Source: an uncultured Syntrophaceae bacterium (GTDB lineage: Bacteria > Desulfobacterota > Syntrophia > Syntrophales > UBA2185). From it: a stretch of DNA of 36,879 bases. The notes under the pieces were generated by a model. The model made no database searches, was not told the origin of the DNA, and saw only the letters and a list, made by a program, of their open reading frames with translations. The stretch's first letter is position 1. Each line of letters opens with the position of its first letter. The translations under genes and the position numbers were made by a program. Location: positions 1 through 36,879 of the forward strand of contig CAITLA010000042.1 of assembly GCA_903893135.1 (NCBI GenBank). The letters run 5' to 3'. Below are positions 1-8,060 of the stretch, piece after piece.

Positions 1-1814
1 CGGGTAAATTTACAGAAGATGAACAAGAGTTCTTGCTGGAGATCGCCGATGTTTTGGGAATAGCACTCAACAATCAGGAGATATACGGCAGAAGGAGAAA
101 GACAAGATTCGATTACCTCGTCACTCGCGGGTTTCTCAAGGAAGAAGAGCTGGATAGCGCCTGGGATAGAGCGAGAGAAGAAAATGAATCAATGGAAGGC
201 TTCCTGATGAACAAATATAAGATCTCCAGGAGTGATATCAACAGATCTTATGAAGAATATTTCCACTGCAAAGTTATAACCTTCAATGAGAAATTTCCCG
301 TCCCGGGAGACCTGTTAAAGAATTTAAAGAGGGAATTTCTCCGCCGTGAGATGTGGGTTCCCCTTCAAAGAGTGGACGGAAGTATCCATGTCATCATCGA
401 CGACCCCTACAATATCCTCAAGCGCGATACGATTGAAAGTGTCTTAAAAACGAAGGCGGTCAAATATGACGTAGCGCTCCCGGAAGACATCATTAAGTAC
501 ATCAATCTGTTCTACTCAACGAAGGAAGACGACCAGTCGATGACGGACATTCTGGGACGACTTGTTTCAGACGAAGAAGCTGACGAGGATGAAGGCGAAG
601 TTGTCACAGAGTCAGACAGCGTCATCATGCAGATTGTGAATAAGATCATTAACGACGCATATGCAAGGCGCTCATCTGACATTCACGTCGAACCAAATAC
701 TACGAAGAAAAACGTGGAAATCCGTTACAGAGTTGACGGGGAATGCATGCTTTATCAGACCCTTCCGTACAATTACCGGGCCGCTATCGTTTCAAGAATA
801 AAGATCATGTCCAATCTGGACATAACCGTAAAGAGACTCCCTCAGGATGGAAAGATAAAATTCAGGCGTGCCGGTGGCGATGAAATCGAGCTTCGCGTGG
901 CTACAATTCCTACGCAGGGCGGCGTGGAGGACGTGGTCATGCGAATACTCGCCAAGGGCACAACCATGCCCCTTGAAGAGATGGGGTTATTGGACAGAAA
1001 CTACAAAGGACTAATCGGCATTAGCGAAAAACCTTACGGCCTGATCCTATGTGTTGGCCCTACCGGTTCCGGAAAAACTACGACACTACATGCGGCGCTG
1101 CACCATATCAATACGCCGGACAAAAAGATATGGACGGCGGAAGACCCTGTTGAAATTACCCAGTACGGGCTTCGTCAGGTTCAGGTTCACCCCAAGATCG
1201 GATTAGATTTTGCCGCTGTTACGCGAGCCTTCCTCCGCGCTGATCCGGATGTTATTATGGTCGGCGAAATGAGGGATTTTGAAACGGCAAGAACTGGCAT
1301 CGAGGCATCATTGACAGGACACCTGGTCTTCAGTACCCTGCACACAAACAGCGCCCCTGAGACGGTCGTCAGGCTTCTCGATATGGGTATAGACCCCCTG
1401 AATTTTGCGGACTCCCTCTTGGGAATCCTTGCACAGCGTCTGGTGAGAACCCTCTGCACGGTCTGCAAGGAGAAATATAATCCATCAATCGATGAATATA
1501 ACGAATTGGTGGAAAGTTACGGTCATGATCTTTTTGAAAAACTGAACATACCCTACACAGACGACCTGATCCTCTATCGTCCAAAGGGATGTGAGGCTTG
1601 CGGCAAGACAGGATACAAGGGAAGACTGGGTATCCATGAACTCCTCCTCAATACAGACGTGATTAAGAGATTGATTCAGAAGCACGCATCTGTTGAGGAG
1701 ATTCGCGAAGCGGCAATTGCCGAAGGGATGACCACCCTGCTTCAGGACGGACTGCAGAAAGCCCTCAAGGGCGTAACGGACGCAAAGCAGGTTCGAAGGG
1801 TCTGTATTAAATAA
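1..1814 (+). CDS. GspE/PilB-type secretion or pilus assembly ATPase with GAF-like N-terminus, 5' truncated
   Basis: The reading frame is open to the window edge from base 3, so the start lies outside; the TTG at 33 is not a convincing start. The first visible residues (FTEDEQEFLLEIADVLGIAL) look like the last strand and helix of a GAF domain, suggesting a GAF-GspE fusion. A GspE N-terminal (MshEN-like) domain follows, then the hexameric ATPase core. Walker A GPTGSGKTTT lies at about 1053-1080, the Walker B region DPDVIMVGEMRD at about 1237-1272, and the His box STLHTN near 1330-1350. A four-cysteine zinc site (CTVC near 1455, CEAC near 1590) is typical of GspE/PilB rather than PilT. The family powers type IV pilus or type II secretion assembly at the inner membrane. 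No partner genes are visible, so pilus versus secretion cannot be decided. It converges on mutS with a 38-base gap. Confidence 0.92.
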   Translation, partial: GKFTEDEQEFLLEIADVLGIALNNQEIYGRRRKTRFDYLVTRGFLKEEELDSAWDRAREENESMEGFLMNKYKISRSDINRSYEEYFHCKVITFNEKFPVPGDLLKNLKREFLRREMWVPLQRVDGSIHVIIDDPYNILKRDTIESVLKTKAVKYDVALPEDIIKYINLFYSTKEDDQSMTDILGRLVSDEEADEDEGEVVTESDSVIMQIVNKIINDAYARRSSDIHVEPNTTKKNVEIRYRVDGECMLYQTLPYNYRAAIVSRIKIMSNLDITVKRLPQDGKIKFRRAGGDEIELRVATIPTQGGVEDVVMRILAKGTTMPLEEMGLLDRNYKGLIGISEKPYGLILCVGPTGSGKTTTLHAALHHINTPDKKIWTAEDPVEITQYGLRQVQVHPKIGLDFAAVTRAFLRADPDVIMVGEMRDFETARTGIEASLTGHLVFSTLHTNSAPETVVRLLDMGIDPLNFADSLLGILAQRLVRTLCTVCKEKYNPSIDEYNELVESYGHDLFEKLNIPYTDDLILYRPKGCEACGKTGYKGRLGIHELLLNTDVIKRLIQKHASVEEIREAAIAEGMTTLLQDGLQKALKGVTDAKQVRRVCIK

Positions 1815-1852
1815 TAAGAAGATAAGCAAGAATTGCCTAGGTGACGGAACTA

Positions 1853-4474
1853 TTATAGGAGTCTGTCCTTCCAGGAGCTGAGCTTCTGCAAGGCCTCAAG
1901 GGGCGTCATATTCGGAATATCCAGCAATTTGAGCTCGCTTGCGATCATGTCCTCCCCGTCCATAAAGAGGTTTAACTGGGTCTTGTCCTTTTGGGCCGAT
2001 TTCCTGCCACGGGCGATCTTAGGCATGCCGACCTCGTCGAATTCACCCTTTTCAAGGTTATTCAGAATCTCCCTGGCCCTGACAATGACTTCATCGGGCA
2101 CTCCGGCTATTCTCGCCACCTGAATGCCGTAGCTCCGGTTCGTTCCGCCTTCAACGATTCTTCTGAGGAAGATGATCCTGTCTCCCCACTCCTTGACGGC
2201 AATATTGAAATTCTTTATCCCCTCCTTCGTCAAAGCCAGGTCTGTCAACTGGTGATAGTGAGTGGCAAAGAGCGTGCGTGCCCCTATGAGCTTCGCATTG
2301 TGAATGTATTCCGCCGTTGCCCAGGCAATGCTGAGCCCGTCAAATGTACTAGTCCCCCTGCCAACCTCGTCAAGGATGATCAGACTTCTCCTTGTGGCAT
2401 TCTTCAAGATATTGGCAACTTCGTTCATTTCGATCATAAAGGTGCTCTGTCCCTTGGCCAGGCTGTCCGCCGCCCCGATACGCGTAAATACACGGTCGAT
2501 AACACCGATGCGTGCTTCCAGCGCCGGCACAAAGCTTCCCGCCTGGGCGAGGATCACTATGAGGGCGATCTGCCTGATGTATGTCGATTTTCCCGCCATA
2601 TTCGGGCCGGTGATAATGAGGAGGCGGTTTTCATCCAGATCGAGATGGACGTCATTGGGCACGAAACCGTCCGGCAGCGGCATCCTTTCCACGACAGGAT
2701 GCCTGCCGTCCCTTATTGCAATCCTGTCTTCACAATCGACAATAGGACAGCAGTAGTTGTAGCGCTCCGCCGCCTCCGCCAGGGCTGCAAGGCAATCGAG
2801 GTTGGCAATATGCGAGGCTGTGGTCTGAATCCGTTTTATTTCCTTCGATATCTCTCCCCTGACTTGGACGAAGAGATCATATTCCCGCTCTTTCCGACGG
2901 TCCTCTGCGGTAAGAACGGTATGCTCGTATCCTTTCAACTCCTGATTGATATACCGTTCTGCATTTACGAGGGTCTGTTTCCGGATATAATCATGGGGAA
3001 CGAGATCTGTATTCGCCTTGGTGACTTCAATGTAATATCCGAAGACACTGTTAAATCCCACTTTCAGAGAATTGATCCCCGTTCTTTTTCTCTCCCTTTG
3101 TTCAAGGGCGGCGATCCACTTTTTCCCGTCTCTGCTCGCGGATATGAGCTCGTCGAGTTCTTGATCATAACCCTCCTTGATGACTCCACCTTCCCGAATT
3201 GTCATCGGAGGGTCCTGCGCAATGGCTCTCTCAATCACGCCGCAGATATCCGGCATTTCGTCAATCCCGGCATAAATTGAAGCCAGGAGCGATGAATCCG
3301 AGCCACAAATGACGGCCCTGATTTGCGGCAGCGCATTCAGAGATGTCTTCAGGGCAATCAAGTCGCGCCCATTGGCGACACCCATAGAAACCCTGCTTGC
3401 CAGCCTTGCCAGGTCATAGACACTGGAAAGGGCATTCCTCATATCCCCCCTCAGTATGTGGTGTTCCTTAATTTCAGATACCGCTGCCAGTCTTTCTCTG
3501 ATTTTCTCCGGATCCACGAGAGGATAGTTGAGCCACCACCTGAGCCTCCTTGTGCCCATGGACGTGATTGTCTCGTCGAGAATATGAAAGAGGGACCCTT
3601 CCTTTCTGTTCTCGGTTATGGTTGTAAATAATTCAAGATTTCGCTTGGCGATTTCATCCATGACGAGATAGCTATCGGTCTCATACCAATGAATGGCATT
3701 TATATGGCAAAGGTGGTCCTTCTGCGTTTCTTCCACGTAACGGATGATGGCGCCTGCTGCAGCTACCGTGGCCGGATGTCCTAATATGCCTTCCTTAGCC
3801 AGGAGTTCGTGAGAGAAATATTCTCTTAATCGGCCGCACGCGGCATCATAATCAAAATAATCTGCCGCGAAAAAATTTATTCTGGGCCGAGGATCCCTCT
3901 GCGACAACGTTTTCACAACAGCTTTTTCACGAAAGTCCTCCTCGATGATGACTTCGCGAAAATCGAGGCCGCTTATTTCCGCTATGAATATATCCCTGTT
4001 TTGAGACTCCGTGACCAGGAATTCCCCTGTAGATATATCCAGGAAAGCAAGGCCGAACCTGTCGTCTCGGAACGCAAGAGCCATCAAGAAGGCATTTTCC
4101 TTGATGTTCGTGTTATCTTCATCGACAAAGAGAGAAGGCGTGATAATGCGCACCACTTCCCTTTTCACAATGCCCTTTGCTTCTTTTGGATCTTCTATCT
4201 GTTCACAGATTGCTACTTTGAAGCCCTTCTCGATGAGCTTTGCGATATACGATGACGCGGCATGGTAGGGTATGCCGCAGAGAGGGATGCTGTCATCCTT
4301 TCCCTTGTTCCTTGACGTGAGAGTAATCTCCAGAATCTTGGAAGCGGTAATTGCATCTTCAAAAAACATCTCATAGAAATCCCCCATCCTGAAAAAAAGG
4401 ATGCAGTCCTTGTGCTGCTCCTTGATTTCCAGGTACTGCCTCATGGCGGGGGTTAAATTCATGGTGCCAGTCAT
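1853..4474 (-). CDS. mutS: DNA mismatch repair protein MutS
   Basis: A full-length MutS of 873 residues that recognises mismatches and small loops. The N-terminal mismatch-contact motif (GDFYEMF) is at about residues 32-38. The core, lever and clamp domains follow, then the ABC-type ATPase with Walker [10 protein letters not shown] near residue 620, STFMIEMNE, and Walker [13 protein letters not shown] near 700. Near residue 830 the peptide QLNLF matches the canonical beta-clamp binding motif QLxLF. I chose the ATG at 4474 because it overlaps the stop of the upstream gene as ATGA; a GTG two codons earlier (4480) is also open. It is the last gene of a minus-strand run with rubredoxin, rubrerythrin and a membrane protein, so mismatch repair may be expressed with oxygen defence here. 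No mutL is in the window. Confidence 0.98.
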   Translation of the reverse strand: MTGTMNLTPAMRQYLEIKEQHKDCILFFRMGDFYEMFFEDAITASKILEITLTSRNKGKDDSIPLCGIPYHAASSYIAKLIEKGFKVAICEQIEDPKEAKGIVKREVVRIITPSLFVDEDNTNIKENAFLMALAFRDDRFGLAFLDISTGEFLVTESQNRDIFIAEISGLDFREVIIEEDFREKAVVKTLSQRDPRPRINFFAADYFDYDAACGRLREYFSHELLAKEGILGHPATVAAAGAIIRYVEETQKDHLCHINAIHWYETDSYLVMDEIAKRNLELFTTITENRKEGSLFHILDETITSMGTRRLRWWLNYPLVDPEKIRERLAAVSEIKEHHILRGDMRNALSSVYDLARLASRVSMGVANGRDLIALKTSLNALPQIRAVICGSDSSLLASIYAGIDEMPDICGVIERAIAQDPPMTIREGGVIKEGYDQELDELISASRDGKKWIAALEQRERKRTGINSLKVGFNSVFGYYIEVTKANTDLVPHDYIRKQTLVNAERYINQELKGYEHTVLTAEDRRKEREYDLFVQVRGEISKEIKRIQTTASHIANLDCLAALAEAAERYNYCCPIVDCEDRIAIRDGRHPVVERMPLPDGFVPNDVHLDLDENRLLIITGPNMAGKSTYIRQIALIVILAQAGSFVPALEARIGVIDRVFTRIGAADSLAKGQSTFMIEMNEVANILKNATRRSLIILDEVGRGTSTFDGLSIAWATAEYIHNAKLIGARTLFATHYHQLTDLALTKEGIKNFNIAVKEWGDRIIFLRRIVEGGTNRSYGIQVARIAGVPDEVIVRAREILNNLEKGEFDEVGMPKIARGRKSAQKDKTQLNLFMDGEDMIASELKLLDIPNMTPLEALQKLSSWKDRLL

Positions 4475-4869
4475 TCCCACTTATTACCCTTTTTTGTGAG
4501 GTCGATATACTCCACCCGCTCTACCCTTCCCCTGTCACTGATGAAAGAATTGAGGAGCCAGCTAATGACGCTGATGATGAGGGAGCCGATTACGGCCGTC
4601 CAGAACCCGTAAACCTCAAACCCAGGAATGATGCCCGATGCCATCTTCAGCATCAGGGCGTTGATGATAAAAGTGAAAAGTCCCAATGTCAGGACATTAA
4701 TGGGCAGGGTGAGAATCAGTAAAATAGGTCGGAATAATGCATTCAGGATTCCCAGCGCGGCTGCCGCGAAGAAGGCGGAAAAAAAACCGCTGATGTGGAT
4801 GCCTTCCAGTAGGTAGGAAGCTATGATAATAGATGCCGTAAGAATTACCCAGCGTATTAAAATTCCCAT
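4471..4869 (-). CDS. Phage holin family 4-type small membrane protein (YvlD-like)
   Basis: A 132-residue, very hydrophobic protein with about four membrane segments: near residues 5-25, 27-52, 55-75 and 88-108. The charged tail begins around [11 protein letters not shown]. The pattern [18 protein letters not shown] followed by [13 protein letters not shown] is characteristic of the YvlD/phage holin 4 superfamily of bacterial inner-membrane proteins, whose function is poorly known and which are usually not phage-encoded. I prefer the ATG at 4869. A TTG at 4887 would overlap the rubrerythrin stop as TTGA and add six residues, and a GAGAG sequence lies 11 bases before the ATG. Its stop overlaps the mutS start, implying translational coupling. 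Confidence 0.85.
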   Translation of the reverse strand: MGILIRWVILTASIIIASYLLEGIHISGFFSAFFAAAALGILNALFRPILLILTLPINVLTLGLFTFIINALMLKMASGIIPGFEVYGFWTAVIGSLIISVISWLLNSFISDRGRVERVEYIDLTKKGNKWE

Positions 4870-4883
4870 GACAATAAATTCTC

Positions 4884-5396
4884 TCAATCAAAATGTGTGA
4901 ATTGCTCCTTCGTTGCGCCGCAAACAGGACACTCGTCAGGAAGCGCTCCATCCGATACGTAACCGCATAGTGTGCAGACGTAGTATGTGGTTTCTCTCTC
5001 CTCCATCACGTGGCTCATCGCTTCTTTATAAAGCTTTGCATGAACCTCTTCCACATCCTTGCTCTGGCTGAAATGAAGCACCGCCGCCGAGTTCCCTTCC
5101 GCTTCTGCCTGTTTGACGAACTCATCATAGGCAACCCCGGCAACTCTTGTTTCCGATTCAAAGCTCATGGCAAGGTTTTCCTCGGTGCTCTTCACCCTCC
5201 CCAGGACCAGTAGTGCCCGTGCCCCGTGGATCTCTTCCGAAAACGCTATGACACGAAAAAGTTTCGCGATCTGAGAGTATCCTTCCTCCTTGGCCTTTTC
5301 AGCATAGGCTTTCAGCCTTAGCGCCGCCTTAGCTTCACCCGTATATGCTTCATATAACGCATCTGTTGTGCTCATCCCCGGTGAACCTGTCTTCAT
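4884..5396 (-). CDS. Rubrerythrin-family protein (diiron peroxidase with C-terminal rubredoxin)
   Basis: A 170-residue rubrerythrin-type protein; family members reduce hydrogen peroxide in anaerobes using electrons from rubredoxin. The ferritin-like helical domain shows YTGEAKAALR and FSEEIHGAR (first Glu, then the ExxH pair), SETRVAG, and DVEEVHAK (ExxH). The C-terminus is a rubredoxin-like iron site: CTLCGY, a spacer, then CPVCG. Where classical rubrerythrins have GExxE, this protein reads SETRV, so the second Glu is Val; the second rubrerythrin in this window (25131) keeps GEKLE. It is therefore a divergent subtype. The start at 5396 is the first ATG; an ATG at 5375 (MSTTDALYEAY) is equally plausible. 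It lies 104 bases downstream of a rubredoxin gene, a likely electron donor. Confidence 0.93.
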   Translation of the reverse strand: MKTGSPGMSTTDALYEAYTGEAKAALRLKAYAEKAKEEGYSQIAKLFRVIAFSEEIHGARALLVLGRVKSTEENLAMSFESETRVAGVAYDEFVKQAEAEGNSAAVLHFSQSKDVEEVHAKLYKEAMSHVMEERETTYYVCTLCGYVSDGALPDECPVCGATKEQFTHFD

Positions 5397-5500
5397 AATT
5401 GTTCACATCCATGGAAAAAAAGTGTAACCGGTAAGCCCTTAAGAGACGCGAATCCACTCGGCTCAGATTCTCAAAGGTCCCTTCCCGTATCAATTTCTCG

Positions 5501-5659
5501 TTATTCAGGCGAAAACTCTTCCTTGCCAGCGCCACATATGGGACATACCCATTCATCGGGAAGTTTTTTAAACGCAACGCCGGGAGGGATGCTACCTTCC
5601 TTATCTCCCTCGGCAGGGTCATACACATATCCACAGATACCGCAAATATACTTTTCCAT
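5501..5659 (-). CDS. Rubredoxin
   Basis: A 52-residue complete rubredoxin read directly from the minus strand. It starts [15 protein letters not shown] and ends [12 protein letters not shown] before TAA. The two iron-binding knuckles are CGICGY (Cys6, Cys9) and CPICGAG (Cys39, Cys42), with the usual [20 protein letters not shown] core. It donates one electron at a time from NAD(P)H:rubredoxin reductase to rubrerythrin. AGAAGGGATGTGG lies just upstream of the ATG at 5659. The gene is the first of the rubrerythrin-mutS run. It is shadowed by a longer open frame in another phase (5350-5667) that has no recognisable family features. Confidence 0.95.
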   Translation of the reverse strand: MEKYICGICGYVYDPAEGDKEGSIPPGVAFKKLPDEWVCPICGAGKEEFSPE

Positions 5660-5937
5660 TTTTCCACATCCCTTCTATTGATATTGCATGATAAACGTAA
5701 AGAAAGATTTGAAAGATTTCCTTCTCGTCAGTATCATCAGGTTAAGAGTCACAAGGCTCTCACTAACATTTATTGACAAGAAGATTGTCTTGTATTATAA
5801 GGCGCAACTCGAATCGGCTTTTTTAATATCCACTTTAGAAAGATTTATCAAGACTTTTTCACGAAACTATAAATCGTATAAGACGATAGTTGACTTTAGG
5901 ATTATCTTATACTATTGAAAATATTGAAATCGACTAT
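5660..5937. other. Intergenic region between rubredoxin and tRNA-Asn
   Basis: An AT-rich spacer holding the divergent control region of the minus-strand rubredoxin cluster and the plus-strand tRNA. It contains a sigma-70-like element (5773-5801) overlapped by a small perfect dyad GACAA-N5-TTGTC (5775-5789). A weaker TTGACT at 5890-5895 lies close to the tRNA. A 76-codon open frame at 5688-5918 has lysine- and leucine-rich, AT-driven composition and no family resemblance; I do not call it a gene. Confidence 0.5.
5773..5801 (+). promoter_or_regulatory. Sigma-70-like promoter candidate upstream of tRNA-Asn
   Basis: A perfect TTGACA (5773-5778) is followed after 17 bases by TATAAG (5796-5801). 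The predicted start near 5808 gives a leader of about 130 bases before the tRNA. A dyad GACAA-N5-TTGTC overlaps the -35 box and could be an operator. The tRNA is the only convincing gene downstream, but a closer weak promoter (TTGACT at 5890) could serve it instead. Confidence 0.45.
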
Positions 5938-6013
5938 TCCCCGGTAGCTCAGTCGGTAGAGCAGATGGCTGTTAACCATCGGGTCCGTGGTTCGAGTCCG
6001 CGCCGGGGAGCCA
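5938..6013 (+). tRNA. tRNA-Asn (anticodon GTT)
   Basis: A 76-nt cloverleaf with encoded CCA. The acceptor stem TCCCCGG (5938-5944) pairs with CCGGGGA (6003-6009), with discriminator G6010 and CCA at 6011-6013. The D-arm contains AGCTCAGTCGGTAGAGC. The anticodon stem is GATGG/CCATC with loop CTGTTAA, giving anticodon GTT at 5971-5973, which reads Asn AAC/AAU. The T-arm contains GGTTCGAGTCC. All invariant positions look intact. Confidence 0.98.
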
Positions 6014-6020
6014 AAATAAT

Positions 6021-6069
6021 ATTAAGGGGTTACACATTTCTATATGTAGCCCCTTAATAGCTTTTATTC
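6021..6069 (+). terminator. Hairpin terminator candidate behind tRNA-Asn
   Basis: A 14-bp stem (6021-6034 with 6045-6058, one G-T pair) around GGGG/CCCC and a 10-base loop, starting 7 bases after the CCA end. The tail AGCTTTTATT is only moderately U-rich, so this could be a terminator or a processing barrier. The AT-flanked GGGGTTACA motif may also be a relic of an integration site; I cannot show that. Confidence 0.6.
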
Positions 6070-6108
6070 CCTTCCTCTCTCCACTTGCTCCCCACTTCTT
6101 GAACCATA

Positions 6109-6137
6109 AAAAAAGGCGGCTGCCCTCACACCCGCCT
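6109..6137 (-). terminator. Intrinsic terminator (minus strand)
   Basis: Read on the minus strand, AGGCGG, a 12-base loop, CCGCCT and then a run of T: a textbook Rho-independent terminator. It lies immediately after the stop of the 47-codon minus-strand frame at 6139-6282, so it may have ended that transcript or the larger unit it came from. Confidence 0.65.
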
Positions 6138-6138
6138 A

Positions 6139-6282
6139 TCAAAAAGAACACCTCGTCCGGCTTCTCAGAATCGCCCAGGTTGAATGATCGCTGCCGCTGT
6201 CATTTTTTTCTTTCTCCTTCTGGGCGGTCGAAACGGCCTTCTGCCAGGCTTCGCGTTGATTAGTGAGTTCGAGCTTAAGCAT
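6139..6282 (-). CDS. Hypothetical small protein, possible gene remnant
   Basis: A 47-residue frame from ATG 6282, beginning MLKLELTNQREAWQKAV and ending TRCSF. The first half is charged and helical, the second looks less protein-like. There is no good ribosome binding site. Support comes mainly from position: its stop is followed within two bases by an intrinsic terminator. I do not recognise a family. It may be the tail of a decayed gene. Confidence 0.25.
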   Translation of the reverse strand: MLKLELTNQREAWQKAVSTAQKEKEKNDSGSDHSTWAILRSRTRCSF

Positions 6283-6357
6283 ACTTTTCTAAGATGTTCT
6301 TCCTGAAATGTTGTTTTAATGATTCGACAACTGAATGCAACGTTTCAAATGCATATC

Positions 6358-6495
6358 TTAAATTATACCCTTTACGTAATCGTCAGGCGTTATAAGAGCA
6401 GAAAAGCCCAAAGCGATTGAGTTGGCAAAATCGGCTTCGGGCTTCCCTGGAATAACCTCTCTCCAGAAGGAGAGAAAAACGGAGGGAAATATAGT
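6358..6495 (-). pseudogene. Protein-like remnant without start codon
   Basis: A 45-codon minus-strand frame bounded by stops and containing no ATG, GTG or TTG in a usable position. The central residues FWREVIPGKPEADFANSI and the end PDDYVKGII read like a real protein C-terminus. Part of the same DNA folds as a hairpin (6404-6444), so the protein-like look could be an accident of a repeated palindrome. I recognise no family. Confidence 0.25.
6404..6444 (-). repeat. Two-step inverted repeat downstream of lipoprotein gene
   Basis: Nested arms AAGCCC (6404-6409) with GGGCTT (6439-6444), and AGCGATT (6412-6418) with AATCGGCT (6429-6436). On the minus strand the distal arm runs into GGGCTTTTCT. 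It could therefore terminate the transcript of the lipoprotein gene ending at 6597, about 150 bases upstream. Confidence 0.4.
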
Positions 6496-6596
6496 TTAAT
6501 TATACTTTATTTGGAGAGTCCGTCAACGGTTTTGTGAAAGGATCAAGAACAAAAAATGTAACATATGGCTTTGACTTAAACTGGGGTCATAGGATA

Positions 6597-7910
6597 TTAT
6601 TTTTTTGATTCGATGAGCTTTCTTGCAAGGATTGGCATACTGGAAAGTAATTCTTCCTCCTGCCCTGACGAACACTTGAGGGTGCCGATACCCAGGGTTC
6701 GCATCGTTTTTATATCCGTGCGCGCTGCCTGGAGAACGTATGAATTTCCCAGCATGGCAAGACGTCCTGTAACGGCCTGATTTGCCGCAAGCCATTTTCC
6801 GAGTTCCACGATCTCTTTTTCGGCAACCAGCCCTGAGTGTTGCAGCTTCAATTCCTGCATTACCTGCATCATATTTTCACGATTCACCAACGAAAATTGG
6901 CCCAATATGAAAAGTTCCTCCCGAAGGGCATGGGTGAGAATGAGCGCAACAACGTTGAGACGCTCGATGGTATCAAAATCGTAGACCACAAGCTTGGCCT
7001 TGTCCGTTACTGGCGTTTCCGTTTGCATCTCATGTTCCAGTTTCTTCTCGAACTCCTTACGTTTATCGGCTGCCTCTAACTCAGGCCGCGGTACAGGGGC
7101 AACTTTTGCGATAATTCTCGGGGTTTCCGTATCTTTCTTCATATCAGGTACGGGTTTTTGCAGCGCTTCTGCAATGGGCGCGGGCTTTTTTTCAATTGCA
7201 ACTTCGGGCGGTGCAGAGGCAATTTTAGGTACCGAAGGCGGTGCTAAAGCAATCTTCGTCTCAGGAGGTGCCGGTTTCTTTGTCTCTTCTTCAGGCATAA
7301 GCCCCCCTTTGCGAATGGCCGTTGCCAGCAAATCTCCTTTTGCCTGCGAAAACAATTTCCTATACATTCTTGGATATAATTTATTTAAAAAATAATCTCT
7401 GCTCAAGTCATCAGTACCTGAACCCTCGACAAGTTCAGAAAATAAATAGCACATTCTGGTCTCTGTATTGAAAAAGTTGATAGAGTATTTATAACTAGGT
7501 GATCTTGATCCATCCCTTGTAATAATCATTACATAGTCCGCATATAACGCTTTACCGTATTGTTTTAATAATGCGTAGTCATCTTTTAACCACCAGTATT
7601 GATCGACGGGAAGTACATCTGTTCCTACAGCATAATTTACATCTTCTTGGGGTACTGCTTCATATATTCCCGTATCCTGTAAATGTTCAGTAACCATTTT
7701 AATCATCAAATTTGACCATCTATCATGAGGTAAACCAAACCCGTATCTTCCCGGGTTGGCTGAAATAGGCAGAATAGCTACACGCAATTTGATGGATGGT
7801 TGCGGTGGAGCAATTGCCTTAAATTGAATTGTTGTACAGGCATTAAAACAAAGTAAGGTAACTATTAAAGGGATAACAGAAATACTTTTCCAGGAAGTAA
7901 TCTTCTTCAT
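6597..7910 (-). CDS. CsgG/LpoB-like outer-membrane lipoprotein, large
   Basis: A 437-residue putative lipoprotein. The ATG at 7910 is chosen because AAGGGA sits 7 bases upstream and the protein then begins MKKITSWK, a hydrophobic segment and LCFNAC, an acceptable lipobox (lipidated Cys near residue 21). Residues 25-200 form one domain (RVAILPISANPGRYGFGLPH and a YADYVMI strand) resembling GNA1162/DUF799-type or CsgG-like folds. A Pro/Ala/Lys-rich linker spans about 205-290. The last 140 residues (LVVYDFDTIERLN, LVNRENMMQVMQELKLQ, AVTGRLAMLGNSYVL) fit the CsgG/LpoB-like pattern. Such proteins assemble at the outer membrane in secretion or peptidoglycan synthase activation. No curli genes are nearby, so the exact role is unknown. 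A promoter at 8032-8060 drives it alone. Confidence 0.75.
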   Translation of the reverse strand: MKKITSWKSISVIPLIVTLLCFNACTTIQFKAIAPPQPSIKLRVAILPISANPGRYGFGLPHDRWSNLMIKMVTEHLQDTGIYEAVPQEDVNYAVGTDVLPVDQYWWLKDDYALLKQYGKALYADYVMIITRDGSRSPSYKYSINFFNTETRMCYLFSELVEGSGTDDLSRDYFLNKLYPRMYRKLFSQAKGDLLATAIRKGGLMPEEETKKPAPPETKIALAPPSVPKIASAPPEVAIEKKPAPIAEALQKPVPDMKKDTETPRIIAKVAPVPRPELEAADKRKEFEKKLEHEMQTETPVTDKAKLVVYDFDTIERLNVVALILTHALREELFILGQFSLVNRENMMQVMQELKLQHSGLVAEKEIVELGKWLAANQAVTGRLAMLGNSYVLQAARTDIKTMRTLGIGTLKCSSGQEEELLSSMPILARKLIESKK

Positions 7911-7992
7911 TCTATTTCCCTTAAATGAACCATTTTCTTCTAATTGTGGCTGAAAATTCATTAGCATGTCTATTTTACCCAGAATTAAATCT

Positions 7993-8017
7993 AATTGGCA
8001 GATCATATCAGCCAATT
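7993..8017. promoter_or_regulatory. Perfect inverted repeat in lipoprotein leader, possible operator
   Basis: AATTGGC (7993-7999), 11 bases, GCCAATT (8011-8017). It sits just downstream of the expected transcription start for the lipoprotein gene. The spacing of about 18 bases centre to centre fits a dimeric repressor, or a hairpin in the leader. The regulator is unknown. Confidence 0.4.
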
Positions 8018-8031
8018 ATGAAGCTGAATAA

Positions 8032-8060
8032 CTTATAATTCAGAACTATATGCATTTCAA
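8032..8060 (-). promoter_or_regulatory. Sigma-70-like promoter of the lipoprotein gene
   Basis: Minus-strand TTGAAA (8060-8055), a 17-base spacer, and TATAAG (8037-8032). Each box has one mismatch to consensus. The predicted start near 8025 gives a leader of about 115 bases containing the 7993-8017 dyad. Confidence 0.6.

Larger units (their letters stand above)
6014..6596. other. tRNA-proximal intergenic region with decayed sequence
   Basis: 583 bases with no secure gene. In order: a strong hairpin directly after the tRNA (6021-6058), a minus-strand intrinsic terminator (6109-6137), a 47-codon minus-strand open frame ending right before that terminator (6139-6282), a protein-like minus-strand stretch without a start codon (6358-6495), and two further hairpins (6404-6444 and 6458-6475). 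The pile-up of broken coding signals and dyads beside a tRNA resembles remains of an integrated element, but no integrase or duplicated tRNA end is visible. Confidence 0.5.

Noticed and set aside
1991-3280. Long plus-strand open frame of 429 codons inside mutS
   Set aside because: It is antisense to a fully conserved MutS, and its translation has no family features. The length comes from codon bias in mutS.
5350-5667. 105-codon minus-strand frame over the rubredoxin region
   Set aside because: The same DNA in another phase encodes a perfect rubredoxin. This frame begins at nearly the same ATG region but reads out of phase with all conserved Cys.
5688-5918. 76-codon plus-strand frame before tRNA-Asn
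   Set aside because: AT-driven composition, no ribosome binding site, and it covers the control region of tRNA and rubredoxin.
6571-6600. TTGACT-N18-TATTAT, a promoter-like match on the plus strand
   Set aside because: It points antisense into the end of the lipoprotein gene with no plus-strand gene behind it, and such matches are common in AT-rich DNA.
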